Part shown: positions 49,370 through 58,198 of the stretch, piece by piece | Layout: each line of letters begins with the position of its first letter | Position numbering within the stretch: the stretch's first letter is position 1 | Assembly: GCA_025153755.1 (NCBI GenBank) | Contig: JAOALD010000001.1 | Span: 682,001-746,000 of the forward strand | Source: SAR92 clade bacterium H921 | Lineage (GTDB): Bacteria; Pseudomonadota; Gammaproteobacteria; Pseudomonadales; Porticoccaceae | DNA length: 64,000 nt | Reading direction: 5' to 3' | Position numbers and translations under genes: made by a program | The notes under the pieces: generated by a model | The model's input: the letters and a program-made list of their open reading frames with translations, nothing else | Databases searched by the model: none | What the model was told of the DNA's origin: nothing

Positions 49370-49445
49370 TGGTGCCCGGTCTCGGAATCGAACCAAGGAC
49401 ACGAGGATTTTCAATCCTCTGCTCTACCAACTGAGCTAACCGGGC
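49370..49445 (-). tRNA. tRNA-Phe (anticodon GAA)
   Basis: Minus-strand 76-base cloverleaf with the 3' CCA encoded. The acceptor stem is GCCCGGT/ACCGGGC, the D arm contains AGCTCAGTTGGTAGAGC, the anticodon arm is GAGGA-TTGAAAA-TCCTC giving GAA, and the T arm has GGTTCGATTCC. It lies downstream of asmA-mutY-yggX on the same strand, as in Pseudomonas. Confidence 0.97.
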
Positions 49446-49515
49446 GTCGCAAACTACTTGAGTGCAACTTGCGAGAGGCGCGTATTAAAGCGTCTGATTT
49501 GCGGTTCGTCAAGGA

Positions 49516-49788
49516 TTATTCCTCAGGTGGGACGTATCCTTCAGCCTGATCGACATCTTCGCCATTGAAGAACTTTTCACGCTGCTCTGATAGATAGGTG
49601 CGAGCGGTCAGATCCATCATATTCAAACGCATTTCATTGATCAATGTGGTCTGATGAGTCATCCATTCGGCCCAGGCTTCTTTAGAGATATTATTGAAGA
49701 TTTCCTCGCCTTTGGGGCCGGGAAAAGGGGCCATATCTAAGCCCGGGAGTTCTTTTTTAAGCTTGCGACATAAAACCATACGCGGCAT
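49516..49788 (-). CDS. yggX: Fe(2+)-trafficking protein YggX
   Basis: A 90-residue protein linked to iron handling and protection of Fe-S clusters from oxidants. It has the early cysteine ([15 protein letters not shown]), [20 protein letters not shown] and LNMMD typical of the family. It starts 24 bases after mutY, whose product carries an Fe-S cluster; this pairing is conserved. Confidence 0.96.
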   Translation of the reverse strand: MPRMVLCRKLKKELPGLDMAPFPGPKGEEIFNNISKEAWAEWMTHQTTLINEMRLNMMDLTARTYLSEQREKFFNGEDVDQAEGYVPPEE

Positions 49789-49812
49789 AACTAACCTCTG
49801 TGTAATATTTGC

Positions 49813-50877
49813 CTATGTGGGATGTTTTTTAGCATTTATCAGCAACGCTTTAATGGGCGCTGGCATTCCTAATGATAGTGGTTTCTGCGGGTTATACCAG
49901 ACTTGATTCTGACTATCAGCAACCTGCAGTGCAGATAGTCCTCGACTGTTGATGGTAATTTCTATGGGTTGGTAGTCAAGGTGAAAGTGACTAAAGGTAT
50001 GACGTCTAACCTCAAGAATTTTCTGACTTTGAGGTTTGATGCCTAACATTATAAATGTCTTTTCTAACTGCTGGGGTGTCTCGCATTGAGGAAACACCCA
50101 CAGTCCACCCCATAGACCCACGGGTGGATTTTGCTGCAGTAATAGCTCCCCTTCGGTATTGCGAATCATTAAAAAACAGGTGTTGCGAACAGCTAGTTTT
50201 TTCTTAGGTTTTTTTCCCGGGTAGTCTTGAGGATTGCCCTGCTCATGAGCCATGCAGCTTGTGATCAGGGGGCACTGCTCGCAGTTAGGTGAAGACCTAG
50301 TGCAAAGTGTGGCGCCTAAATCCATCATCGCCTGGGTGTAATCGGCGATCCGGTGATACGGCGTGTAGGTCTCGGCGGCGAGCCACAGCTGTTGTAATAC
50401 TTCGCTTTTACCCGGCCAGCCTTCGATAGCCGCAAATCTGGCCAACACTCGCTTTACATTGCCATCTAGAATGGTCGCCTGATTTTGAAAGGCGATAGAG
50501 CTAATGGCGCCAGCGGTCGATCGACCAATACCGGGCAACGCACAAAGTTGTGCAACATTGTCGGGAAACTCTCCATCCAAATTATAAGCTACTTGCTGAG
50601 AGGTCTTATGCAGATTGCGTGCTCGAGCGTAATAGCCTAGCCCTGTCCAATGATGCAAGACCTCATCTAGAGGCGCCGCGGCCAGTGACTGGACTGAGGG
50701 GTAACTGGCCATAAATCGTTCAAAATAAGGTATTACAGTGGTGACTTGAGTCTGCTGTAACATGATTTCTGATACCCAGACTCTGTAGGCACTTATATCT
50801 TTCTGCCATGGCAGGTTAGTTCGACCATATTCATCGAACCAGTTGAGTACTGCCTGCTGAAACTTGGCTGGAGTCAT
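49813..50877 (-). CDS. mutY: A/G-specific adenine glycosylase MutY
   Basis: A 354-residue base-excision repair enzyme that removes A opposite 8-oxoG. The helix-hairpin-helix is LCALPGIGRSTAGAISS, the catalytic aspartate follows in ILDGNVKRVLARF, and the [4Fe-4S] ligands are in CTRSSPNCEQCPLITSC (about residues 192-208). The C-terminal Nudix-like 8-oxoG recognition domain spans about 230-345. It begins three bases after asmA. Confidence 0.97.
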   Translation of the reverse strand: MTPAKFQQAVLNWFDEYGRTNLPWQKDISAYRVWVSEIMLQQTQVTTVIPYFERFMASYPSVQSLAAAPLDEVLHHWTGLGYYARARNLHKTSQQVAYNLDGEFPDNVAQLCALPGIGRSTAGAISSIAFQNQATILDGNVKRVLARFAAIEGWPGKSEVLQQLWLAAETYTPYHRIADYTQAMMDLGATLCTRSSPNCEQCPLITSCMAHEQGNPQDYPGKKPKKKLAVRNTCFLMIRNTEGELLLQQNPPVGLWGGLWVFPQCETPQQLEKTFIMLGIKPQSQKILEVRRHTFSHFHLDYQPIEITINSRGLSALQVADSQNQVWYNPQKPLSLGMPAPIKALLINAKKHPT

Positions 50878-50880
50878 AAC

Positions 50881-52740
50881 TTATCTAAGGTTTTTCTTCA
50901 GCAAATCTTGGAGCAGATTTTGCACTGGGTTTTGGTCATCATCTGAATACTTAAATAACTGCTCGCTGAGTTTATCAACGGCACTGTTTTTTAGTAGGTC
51001 CTTAAGTGCGCGCTCGTCTGGCTTGCAAGAGGCAGAGGTACTTTTACTATTGTGATTTTTGCCTAAGCTGCCCTTACATATAAAGGGTATGGGTCGGTTT
51101 TGTAAGCGTCTGTTGACCGAGCAACCATTGTTGCTGGTGGTTGAGCTACTCAGTAGTGTATTAGCTTTTAAGTTATATTCCTGCTCGAGTATGCGCACCG
51201 TAGCATTACCATCAATGGTTAGATTTCCTGTCGCAGCACTGTAGTCACTGATAAGAAGCTTGCCGTTAGTAAATCGAAAGCGACCATTCATTTCATCCAA
51301 CTGAGTACCCTTAGCCCAACGTTGGGCTGGTTGATTGCTACCACCAAATAGTGACGCGGCAGTACAAAAAGTCTGTTCTAAATTAATCTTGGCGTAGTTG
51401 GGACTAACAATATCGAACTGCCCATCGCCGGTCAGGGATTTAACTATGGCTGGGTGATTATTTCCCGAGCCTTGAATATTGGCTTGCAGGCTTAGGCTTC
51501 CGGTTACATCCGCGTTACCTGCCAAGTTGATCAATGCAGGAGACAGGTCAATGTTTGTTAATGAAGGCTGAATATTAAAGCTGGGTGTTGTCTGTCGCAT
51601 ATCGAGTTTAGCAATAGCATTGATTTGGCCGCCAAATAGGTCTGCATTTAGCGAGGTCAAACGCAATACTCTGTTGTTGCCGAAGACATTACTGTAGAAA
51701 TCATTTAGAGCAAAACCGTTAAATTCAATGCTGCCTATAGTCATCTCTACCTGGCTCCGGCCACGCCAAAGTGCAAAGGGAATTGCCAGGGGTGCAAACA
51801 GTCCACTGTTGTCTGTGTTACTTCCGGGTTCGGGTAGATAATCAGATGCCCTGATAACATCAGCCGCAACAATTGTGGTTAATTTGTCCCGCGGGTGATC
51901 TATTTCCAGATCAACCTCAATGGTTTGGCCGTCAAGTATCATTACATTACTAATATCTGATAACGCCTCGGTATCAAGGGTGAAGCTACTGTGGACACTA
52001 AGCTCGGAGAGGGCTGCGGAATTAGCCATCTTGGGCATACTGAAAATAGGGAGTATTTTCGCCACGAGTTGTAATTGGTTGGCGAGGCTAAAGGTATTGG
52101 TTTGTAAATTGCCCTGAATAAAGCGCAGACTGTTGCTGGCGTCAATATTGCCATTAAACTCTATGTCATTCAGACGAAGTCTGAGATTGGCGAGACTCAG
52201 GCTTTGTACTTTGTCATTGCTAGCGACTATTGCAATATCGGTATCTATGGCGAATTGCTGACCACCAAGTGCCTCCATAGATGCGGTGATTGGGAAAGAG
52301 GCGCCGTCCAAACCGATACTGCTAGTTTTTACGTGAATGTTGTCTAGTCTGACCGGCAGACTATTAGGCACTCGATAGAGAAGTTCGCCGCCATTGACCT
52401 GCACAGAGGCTCCTTGAAGCCGATTGATATGGCCACCTGATATCAATAAATCAAGCCAACTTACAGCCAGGGTTAGGCTGTCTATGTTACCGGAAACGAA
52501 ACTCTGGTCCGCAAAGCGTAAACCTTTTATGGTGATGCCCGGCCGCGGGAAAAATGCCCAAGCTAGGCCGTCTTCAATTGCAATATCCCATCCCTGCTGG
52601 CGAGCTTGAGTTTCAATATCTGGTTTAAAGCTGTTGATATCGACAGCCATTGAGACGTAGATTATTGCGGCAGAAACTAAAGTGACCACGGCAATAACGC
52701 CAGTGGTCACCCATTTAAATAAAATTGTCACGATCACCAA
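50881..52740 (-). CDS. asmA: AsmA family envelope protein
   Basis: A 619-residue protein with an N-terminal membrane helix (VTTGVIAVVTLVSAAIIYVS) and a long periplasmic beta-rich part. AsmA-like proteins are thought to bridge the envelope and move phospholipids to the outer membrane. Family features include the opening DINSFKPDIETQARQQ and, near the C-terminus, DGQFDIVSPNYAKINLEQ. The longest frame starts with TTG 52740; GTG 52737 and GTG 52731 are alternatives, none with a clear ribosome site. It heads the asmA-mutY-yggX unit. Confidence 0.88.
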   Translation of the reverse strand: MVIVTILFKWVTTGVIAVVTLVSAAIIYVSMAVDINSFKPDIETQARQQGWDIAIEDGLAWAFFPRPGITIKGLRFADQSFVSGNIDSLTLAVSWLDLLISGGHINRLQGASVQVNGGELLYRVPNSLPVRLDNIHVKTSSIGLDGASFPITASMEALGGQQFAIDTDIAIVASNDKVQSLSLANLRLRLNDIEFNGNIDASNSLRFIQGNLQTNTFSLANQLQLVAKILPIFSMPKMANSAALSELSVHSSFTLDTEALSDISNVMILDGQTIEVDLEIDHPRDKLTTIVAADVIRASDYLPEPGSNTDNSGLFAPLAIPFALWRGRSQVEMTIGSIEFNGFALNDFYSNVFGNNRVLRLTSLNADLFGGQINAIAKLDMRQTTPSFNIQPSLTNIDLSPALINLAGNADVTGSLSLQANIQGSGNNHPAIVKSLTGDGQFDIVSPNYAKINLEQTFCTAASLFGGSNQPAQRWAKGTQLDEMNGRFRFTNGKLLISDYSAATGNLTIDGNATVRILEQEYNLKANTLLSSSTTSNNGCSVNRRLQNRPIPFICKGSLGKNHNSKSTSASCKPDERALKDLLKNSAVDKLSEQLFKYSDDDQNPVQNLLQDLLKKNLR

Positions 52741-52742
52741 CA

Positions 52743-52797
52743 GTTTAAGGGTTACTAAATCGCACTTATATTACATTAAACAGCACAACCCTTAAAC
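52743..52797. repeat. Eleven-base perfect inverted repeat between tonB-receptor and asmA genes
   Basis: GTTTAAGGGTT (52743-52753) and AACCCTTAAAC (52787-52797) are exact reverse complements separated by 33 A/T-rich bases. It could form a stem-loop at the end of the receptor mRNA or be a paired protein-binding site near the asmA promoter. Confidence 0.5.
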
Positions 52798-52817
52798 ATT
52801 GGCAAATGCCTAGGTGT

Positions 52818-55088
52818 TTAAAACGAATAGCTCGCTCTGATACCCAGATTTCTGCCGGCCAATGGCACTTCATCCTTAACAAACGAGGTATGATTTCTAG
52901 CCACCTCATCCAACAGATTTTTACCAAACACCGCCAGGGTAAGGGCATTACCCGAACTGGACTCAATTGTTTTTGAGAGGTTGATGTTTAGCATTTTAAA
53001 TCCATCGCTGGCAGTTTCGTTTGCGGCCGTATCATTCTGGGCTGACACATCTTTAAGAGACAGTAGAAACTTAAGGTCGTCTGCTATGTAAACGACCTTA
53101 TAGAGGTCTCTTTGCGGTGTCATGCGTGAAATATGCTGTTCATCTGTGAACTCTCCTGACACGGAATCTCTTCCGAATGCTAGGGTCAAGGCACCATGAG
53201 CGAGGTTAAACGTTTTGCCTATTTCAAGTTCATAACCTTTAAATTTAGCGTCTCGCTGAAGATAGTTGGCGAGGACTAGATCGCCGTGATGCTCGTCTTC
53301 GTCATGGGCGTCATGGTCTGCTTCAGTCTCATCCATAAGATAGATGTAGTTGTCCACCTCATTGTGGAAGAAAGTTAGACCAGCATAAAGGCCATCGTTG
53401 CTGTAGTTAAAAGTCAGGTCAATATTGTTTGATTGTTCGGCCACAAGATTAAAATTACCGACCTCAAATCTGCCTGTTGCCAGATGAGGACCATTCATTA
53501 GCAGCTCCACCGCCGAGGGTGCTCTTTCTACAGAAGAAAGCCCTACATTAATTTCGAGTGACTCGTTGAGATCTCGGCTCAATGCAAGAGCATAGCTAGT
53601 GCTATTGATATCTCGATCAAAAAACTCTAATTCCGTTTCATGCTCATCACCATGTTCGCCTGCGTGGTCCTCGTCATGCAATTCCTCATGCTCCTCTGCA
53701 TGACTGACAGAGCCTTTCCTGGATTTGCGATCGTGCCGAATGCCAAAGTCGATGTGGAATAGGTCGAGATCTTTACTCAGGTAGTAACCAAGGGTCAATT
53801 CTTTGCTTTCGGTTGGGTTGATAAAGGCCTCTTCACCAATAATAGCAATCTCCTCAACCACATAATTTAGAGCGATTTTTTGAGACAGCGAGTCATTACT
53901 TAAATCAAAGATGCTGCCATATTCTCTGGCTTCATTACTAAAGGTTGTTGGCCCCTCTTCATGATGATCATCTTCTTCATGACCCTCTTCCTCAGCATGT
54001 TGCTCAGTATGAGAATAATCAGAATCTCTAAAGTTGTAATCGATTCTTTTTAGCCAGCTATTTCCCAGCAAAAAGGAGCCCTCAAGATTGACGACGCTAG
54101 ATTCAATTTTGGAGAAGATCCTTTCACCCTCATGCTCGCCTTCGCCCATATGCTCATCTTCATCAGCATGGTCATCATCATGGTCATCATCATGGTCATC
54201 ATCATGCTCATCATTGTGACCTTCGTGGCCTTCGCCGTGATAGGGAACACCGAATAGATTTTCGGTCTCGACAACAGATAGACCAAAGAAACCCCAATCT
54301 CCGGTTTTGGATATCCCTAGCCGTTTAGACCTGGACTCGGCATCCGAATTTGGTAAATAACCTAGATCTTCCTCGTGATCTTCCTCGTGATCTTCCTCGT
54401 GATCTTCTTCGTGATCTTCTTCGTGATCTTCTTCGTGATCTTCTTCATGATGAATAACTGCGCCAAGTGGAATATCAAAGTCACCAAACTTAGAGTCTTT
54501 ATAGGCAGCGCTGATATTTAAGCCACCGATATTGTTTTGGAAAGAGAAGTCATGGGAGTCGCCATCATTGACTGACTGAGCCTCTAAGCCCAGTTTAAAC
54601 CTCGATTCTTCAAAATCTGTTCGGGCAATGGTGTTATCAACAATATTTACAATACCGCCGATGGTGCCGTTGGCGTAGAGAAGTGATGATGGGCCGCGAA
54701 CAATTTCGATCTGCTGAATATTATTTAAATCAGCATCATTGGCATGGTCTGGTCCCAGACCTGAGACGTCTCTGATCACTATGCCGTTATTCAGGATCTT
54801 CACTCGGCTTCCCGACATGCCTCTAATAATAGGCTGACCAACAGCGGCGCCATAATCGCTGGAGGATACGCCCACCAAGCCATCAATGCTGGCTCCAATG
54901 CTTTGGCTTGCATCAGTCGCGACCGACTCACCATTGACAACATGTAGCGGGTTCGATATCTCCTTTGACGAGGCATCAATCAACGATGCGGTAATAATAA
55001 CTTCTTCCATCTCCTGCGTGAGAGCACTGCAGGACAAACTTACAAGGCAAGCTGCCAGGGGCAACTTAACAGTATTTAGCTTCTTCAT
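52818..55088 (-). CDS. TonB-dependent receptor with His/Asp/Glu-rich loops, probable zinc uptake (ZnuD-like)
   Basis: A 756-residue outer membrane receptor. ATG 55088 with GAGGAA upstream gives a clean signal peptide; the longer frame adds no signal. The TonB box is MEEVIITAS, the plug runs to about residue 150 (GQPIIRGMSGSRVKIL, IEIVRGPSSLLYANGTIGG), and the rest is a 22-strand barrel ending LGIRASYSF with terminal Phe. At least five loops are crowded with His, Asp and Glu: seven HEED repeats (about 214-241), HDDD repeats (295-306), and further tracts near 360-380, 460-482 and 585-601. Such loops are found in zinc receptors like Neisseria ZnuD. Zinc is inferred; nickel or copper are possible. 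A small exported protein lies upstream. Confidence 0.88.
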   Translation of the reverse strand: MKKLNTVKLPLAACLVSLSCSALTQEMEEVIITASLIDASSKEISNPLHVVNGESVATDASQSIGASIDGLVGVSSSDYGAAVGQPIIRGMSGSRVKILNNGIVIRDVSGLGPDHANDADLNNIQQIEIVRGPSSLLYANGTIGGIVNIVDNTIARTDFEESRFKLGLEAQSVNDGDSHDFSFQNNIGGLNISAAYKDSKFGDFDIPLGAVIHHEEDHEEDHEEDHEEDHEEDHEEDHEEDLGYLPNSDAESRSKRLGISKTGDWGFFGLSVVETENLFGVPYHGEGHEGHNDEHDDDHDDDHDDDHADEDEHMGEGEHEGERIFSKIESSVVNLEGSFLLGNSWLKRIDYNFRDSDYSHTEQHAEEEGHEEDDHHEEGPTTFSNEAREYGSIFDLSNDSLSQKIALNYVVEEIAIIGEEAFINPTESKELTLGYYLSKDLDLFHIDFGIRHDRKSRKGSVSHAEEHEELHDEDHAGEHGDEHETELEFFDRDINSTSYALALSRDLNESLEINVGLSSVERAPSAVELLMNGPHLATGRFEVGNFNLVAEQSNNIDLTFNYSNDGLYAGLTFFHNEVDNYIYLMDETEADHDAHDEDEHHGDLVLANYLQRDAKFKGYELEIGKTFNLAHGALTLAFGRDSVSGEFTDEQHISRMTPQRDLYKVVYIADDLKFLLSLKDVSAQNDTAANETASDGFKMLNINLSKTIESSSGNALTLAVFGKNLLDEVARNHTSFVKDEVPLAGRNLGIRASYSF
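54170..54217. repeat. 12-bp tandem repeat, three exact units plus one degenerate
   Basis: Unit GGTCATCATCAT starts at 54170, 54182 and 54194, with a changed unit at 54206. On the minus strand it encodes HDDD repeats of the TonB receptor. Confidence 0.85.
54365..54448. repeat. 12-bp tandem repeat, seven units
   Basis: Units start every 12 bases from 54365 to 54437: three of GATCTTCCTCGT, three of GATCTTCTTCGT and one ending CAT. They encode seven HEED repeats in the TonB receptor. Unit loss or gain keeps the reading frame. Confidence 0.92.
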
Positions 55089-55163
55089 AGGGTATTCCTC
55101 TAAAAAATAATATGTGCACCGAATGACCGGCACAATTCGTCCCAAATATGGGATACAAACTAT

Positions 55164-55433
55164 TTAGAGGTGGTGAGGCGGGGCTCGAGCATGTTGGCAA
55201 CCTCTGATACGGTTGCTGATAGCCGTAGAGGCATGAACTATGCTCGGGGTTGTGGCTCGGGTTATAAACGTTCTGCTGGCTTCAGTTGCAACTGCTGCTG
55301 AGGAGTTCTGTAATACAGAGACCGAACAGCTGGTATCCTCATGATCAGCGTGACTGTGGGCAATAGCCGTCACCGAACCAAGCCCGATAATCAGGGATAG
55401 CGCGATGGCAAACATTGTGTGAAAGCGATTCAT
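55164..55433 (-). CDS. Small exported His-containing protein next to the TonB receptor
   Basis: An 89-residue protein with a signal peptide (MFAIALSLIIGLGSVTAIA) and a mature part starting HSHADHEDTSCSVSVLQ. The closely packed histidines and aspartate look metal binding, and the end (CQHARAPPHHL) has the R-x-P-P finish seen in small DUF2946-like proteins often encoded beside zinc receptors. ATG 55433 is used; the longer frame only overlaps hisB on the other strand. It ends 75 bases before the receptor gene, so they may share a transcript. No clear ribosome site. Family assignment is tentative. Confidence 0.6.
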   Translation of the reverse strand: MNRFHTMFAIALSLIIGLGSVTAIAHSHADHEDTSCSVSVLQNSSAAVATEASRTFITRATTPSIVHASTAISNRIRGCQHARAPPHHL

Positions 55434-55479
55434 TGTAAATCTGAAGCCCAGTAAATATAGATGACTAGAATGGTCGGGG

Positions 55480-55507
55480 ATTTTAACCCTTTTTAGCAAT
55501 GTAGCAA
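55480..55507 (-). promoter_or_regulatory. Candidate promoter for the exported protein/TonB receptor pair
   Basis: On the minus strand TTGCTA (55502-55507) and TAAAAT (55480-55485) are 16 bases apart, about 47 bases before the start. No recognisable Zur box was seen over it. Confidence 0.35.
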
Positions 55508-55521
55508 CCACAAATTTGCAG

Positions 55522-55527
55522 TATAAT
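55522..55527 (+). promoter_or_regulatory. Candidate -10 box of hisB
   Basis: TATAAT, a perfect -10 hexamer, lies 32 bases before the hisB start. The -35 region 17 bases upstream is poor (ATGTAG). Confidence 0.4.
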
Positions 55528-55559
55528 GCCGTTTGAAAAAGTATAGCTTGGAGAATCTC

Positions 55560-56153
55560 ATGGCTGATCGCATTGCGACAGTGACGCGCAACACGCTCGA
55601 ATCGCAGATAACGGTGACCGTAAACCTGGATGGAACAGGCCGTGCAAACTTTGCGACGCCAGTGCCTTTCCTTGAACATATGATGGACCAAATTGCGCGT
55701 CACGGTTTAGTGGATCTAGACATTCAGGCCACAGGTGATACTCACATTGATGATCACCACACGGTGGAAGACATAGGTATTACCCTGGGCATGGCGATTG
55801 CCGAAGCTATTGGAGACAAAAAAGGTCTGACTCGTTACGGTCACGCCTATGTCCCGCTGGATGAAGCGTTGTCCCGTGTCGTGATGGATTTTTCTGGCCG
55901 CCCGGGTCTAATTATGAAAGCGGACTTTGTGCGTAGCCATGTGGGTACCTTTGATGTCGACCTAACCCGTGAATTCTTTCAAGGCTTTGTAAATCATGCG
56001 CTAGTTAGCCTGCACATTGATAATCTGCGTGGCGCCAATGCGCACCACCAGGTCGAGACTATCTTTAAGGCCTTTGGTCGCGCCTTGCGCATTGCGGCAT
56101 CTGCTGATGAGCGTATGGCAGGTGTAATGCCTTCTACCAAGGGTACGCTTTAA
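55560..56153 (+). CDS. hisB: Imidazoleglycerol-phosphate dehydratase
   Basis: A 197-residue monofunctional dehydratase of histidine synthesis (no fused phosphatase, unlike E. coli HisB). Metal-binding histidine motifs are [27 protein letters not shown] and [22 protein letters not shown] 55560 has GGAGA upstream and gives the standard amino end [12 protein letters not shown]. hisH follows 42 bases later. Confidence 0.97.
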   Translation: MADRIATVTRNTLESQITVTVNLDGTGRANFATPVPFLEHMMDQIARHGLVDLDIQATGDTHIDDHHTVEDIGITLGMAIAEAIGDKKGLTRYGHAYVPLDEALSRVVMDFSGRPGLIMKADFVRSHVGTFDVDLTREFFQGFVNHALVSLHIDNLRGANAHHQVETIFKAFGRALRIAASADERMAGVMPSTKGTL

Positions 56154-56164
56154 AAAGCGTACCC
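56141..56164 (+). terminator. Hairpin spanning the hisB stop codon
   Basis: GGGTACGCTT / AAGCGTACCC pair over ten bases, with the TAA stop codon in the loop. There is no T run. It may reduce read-through or adjust hisH relative to hisB. Confidence 0.4.
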
Positions 56165-56195
56165 CTAACTTCCCGTTAGCCTGTGATACTAATTT

Positions 56196-56846
56196 ATGAG
56201 TGATTTTCGTAGTCATATTGCCGTGATTGATTATGGAATGGGTAATCTCCATTCTGTTGCTAAAGCACTAGAGCATGTCTGCCCTGGCGCCAGGGTGTCT
56301 ATTACCTCAGATCCAGTGCTTGTCGAAGATGCAGACCGCGTTGTCTTTCCTGGTGTGGGCGCGATTCGTGACTGCATGAGTGAAATTCAGCGTCTGAATG
56401 TTGGCGATGTGGTGAGTAAGGCGATGAAAACTAAGCCCGTGCTGGCGATTTGTGTAGGTATGCAGGCACTGATGCGGCACAGTGAAGAAAATGGGGGCGT
56501 CGATTGTCTGGGCTTGCTTCCCGGTGAGGTAAAATTCTTTGGTAATCAGCTTATTGATGGTCAGGGTGCTAAGTTAAAAGTACCCCATATGGGCTGGAAC
56601 AGGGTTCAGCAAACCTTAGACCACCCACTTTGGCAGGGTATTGAGCAAGACAGCCGCTTTTACTTTGTGCACAGCTATTATGTGGATGCCCTGAATAACC
56701 CCAATGTTTCAGGAACCTGCGACTATGGATCAGATTTCGCTGCCGCCCTGAGCTACAACAATCTTTTCGCAGTGCAGTTTCATCCAGAAAAAAGTGCAGA
56801 TGCGGGGCTGCAGTTATTGCGTAATTTCTGTTATTGGATGGGTTAG
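56196..56846 (+). CDS. hisH: Imidazole glycerol phosphate synthase glutaminase subunit
   Basis: A 216-residue class I glutamine amidotransferase that supplies ammonia to HisF. The nucleophile cysteine is in [11 protein letters not shown] (about residue 85) and the catalytic His-x-Glu is in [14 protein letters not shown] (about residue 195). It begins [19 protein letters not shown]. Its partners hisA and hisF, normally next, are not in the window: rnpB follows instead. Confidence 0.96.
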   Translation: MSDFRSHIAVIDYGMGNLHSVAKALEHVCPGARVSITSDPVLVEDADRVVFPGVGAIRDCMSEIQRLNVGDVVSKAMKTKPVLAICVGMQALMRHSEENGGVDCLGLLPGEVKFFGNQLIDGQGAKLKVPHMGWNRVQQTLDHPLWQGIEQDSRFYFVHSYYVDALNNPNVSGTCDYGSDFAAALSYNNLFAVQFHPEKSADAGLQLLRNFCYWMG

Positions 56847-56965
56847 GGCTTAAGCGTCGCCTGAGCTCATTTGTTGCAATCATTGATCTAATTTTCGGGT
56901 TTTTTTGTAAAAATCTCATGGCATCTAACACCCTGTTCGTCTCAATCCATGCTATTCTCCCGCTT

Positions 56966-57343
<378 letters not shown>

Positions 57344-57360
57344 AGCTTTTTGCAGTGCTT

Positions 57361-57396
57361 AAAAAAGGGCTAGGGAGAAATCTCCAGCCCTTTTTT
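57361..57396 (+). terminator. Rho-independent terminator of rnpB
   Basis: GGGCT-AG-GGAG and CTCC-AGCCC form a stem with an AAAT loop, flanked by AAAAAA and TTTTTT. Starts 17 bases after the RNA's P1 helix. Confidence 0.85.
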
Positions 57397-57596
57397 ATTT
57401 CTTTTTGATCTTAAAGCTACCAAAATTAAATACAATTATTCTTAAAATCCCGCCAAGCTAGAAGTTACTTTAACTTGCGGTCTTAGCTCTATGTTTTATA
57501 GCGCTAAATATTTCCCATCATCGCCAGTCTCTAATTCAATCTTGTGACTATCATGGAACTTACTGATTTTATTAAGTTTTTTACCCTTTATCGGGC

Positions 57597-57625
57597 TTGA
57601 CTTTGATCTGTGCGAGCAATAACCT
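57597..57625 (+). promoter_or_regulatory. Candidate mra (dcw) promoter
   Basis: TTGACT (57597) and TAACCT (57620) have exact 17-base spacing. The MraZ-type repeats begin eight bases after the -10. The bases between the rnpB terminator and this site (57397-57596) hold no visible gene. Confidence 0.5.
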
Positions 57626-57632
57626 GCGCAAA

Positions 57633-57666
57633 TGGGTAAAAGTGGCGAAAAGTGGATAATTTTGGC
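57633..57666 (+). promoter_or_regulatory. MraZ-type operator: four TGG repeats at 10-bp spacing
   Basis: TGGG (57633), TGGC (57643), TGGA (57653) and TGGC (57663) recur exactly every ten bases, the first three within a repeated AAAAG-TGG context. This is the layout of the sites where MraZ rings bind and repress the dcw operon. Confidence 0.75.
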
Positions 57667-57702
57667 TATTTCGAACCAAATAATAACAAGGTGGGGATAA
57701 AA

Positions 57703-58170
57703 GTGTTTAGAGGTAGTGATCCAATCAATATGGACGCCAAGGGCCGGATGGCAATTCCGACCCGCTACCGCTCCCTGCTCGATGATATTTGTTCCAACGA
57801 CCTAGTTATAACTATAGATATGAAGTCTACCTGCTTGACGCTGTCACCGCTTCCCGAATGGAAAAAATTCGAAGAAAAAGTAGCAGCCTTGCCTGCCATG
57901 GATGAGCTGGGAGAGATGTTGAGTCGTTTCGTTGTGGGTCAGGCTAAAGATTTGCAGGTTGATAGTAGTGGTCGAATTCTTATTCCCACCGAATTGCGCG
58001 GCTATGCTGAGCTAGAGAAAAAGTTAGTGCTAGTGGGTCGTACCCAGCGTTTAGAGATCTGGTCTGAGGATAACTGGAACGCCGAACGTGAAAAATCTCA
58101 AGAAAATTATCGCGGCATGTTGACCAATAAAGACAACATGTCAGATGCACTAAAAAACCTCTCTTGGTAA
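57703..58170 (+). CDS. mraZ: Transcriptional regulator MraZ
   Basis: A 155-residue protein with two AbrB-like beta-barrel modules, each with the D-x-x-G-R signature: NMDAKGRMAIPTRYR near residue 10 and QVDSSGRILIPTELR near residue 88. It forms rings that bind the repeats upstream and represses the division cluster. GTG 57703 (VFRGSDPINMDAKG) with GGGGA five bases before it matches the family; the longer frame begins inside the operator repeats. Confidence 0.95.
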   Translation: MFRGSDPINMDAKGRMAIPTRYRSLLDDICSNDLVITIDMKSTCLTLSPLPEWKKFEEKVAALPAMDELGEMLSRFVVGQAKDLQVDSSGRILIPTELRGYAELEKKLVLVGRTQRLEIWSEDNWNAEREKSQENYRGMLTNKDNMSDALKNLSW

Positions 58171-58198
58171 CACAGAGATATTACAGGCAGTGAAACTG

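Noticed and set aside
54050-54286. 78-codon minus-strand frame of Met and Thr repeats
   Set aside because: A frame-shifted reading of the 12-bp repeat in the TonB receptor gene.
54365-54448. Tandem repeats considered as a CRISPR array
   Set aside because: Units are 12 bp, directly adjacent with no spacers, and translate into the receptor's HEED loop.
55434-55703. N-terminal extension of the small exported protein frame across the hisB start
   Set aside because: It overlaps hisB on the opposite strand, and the internal ATG at 55433 gives a proper signal peptide.
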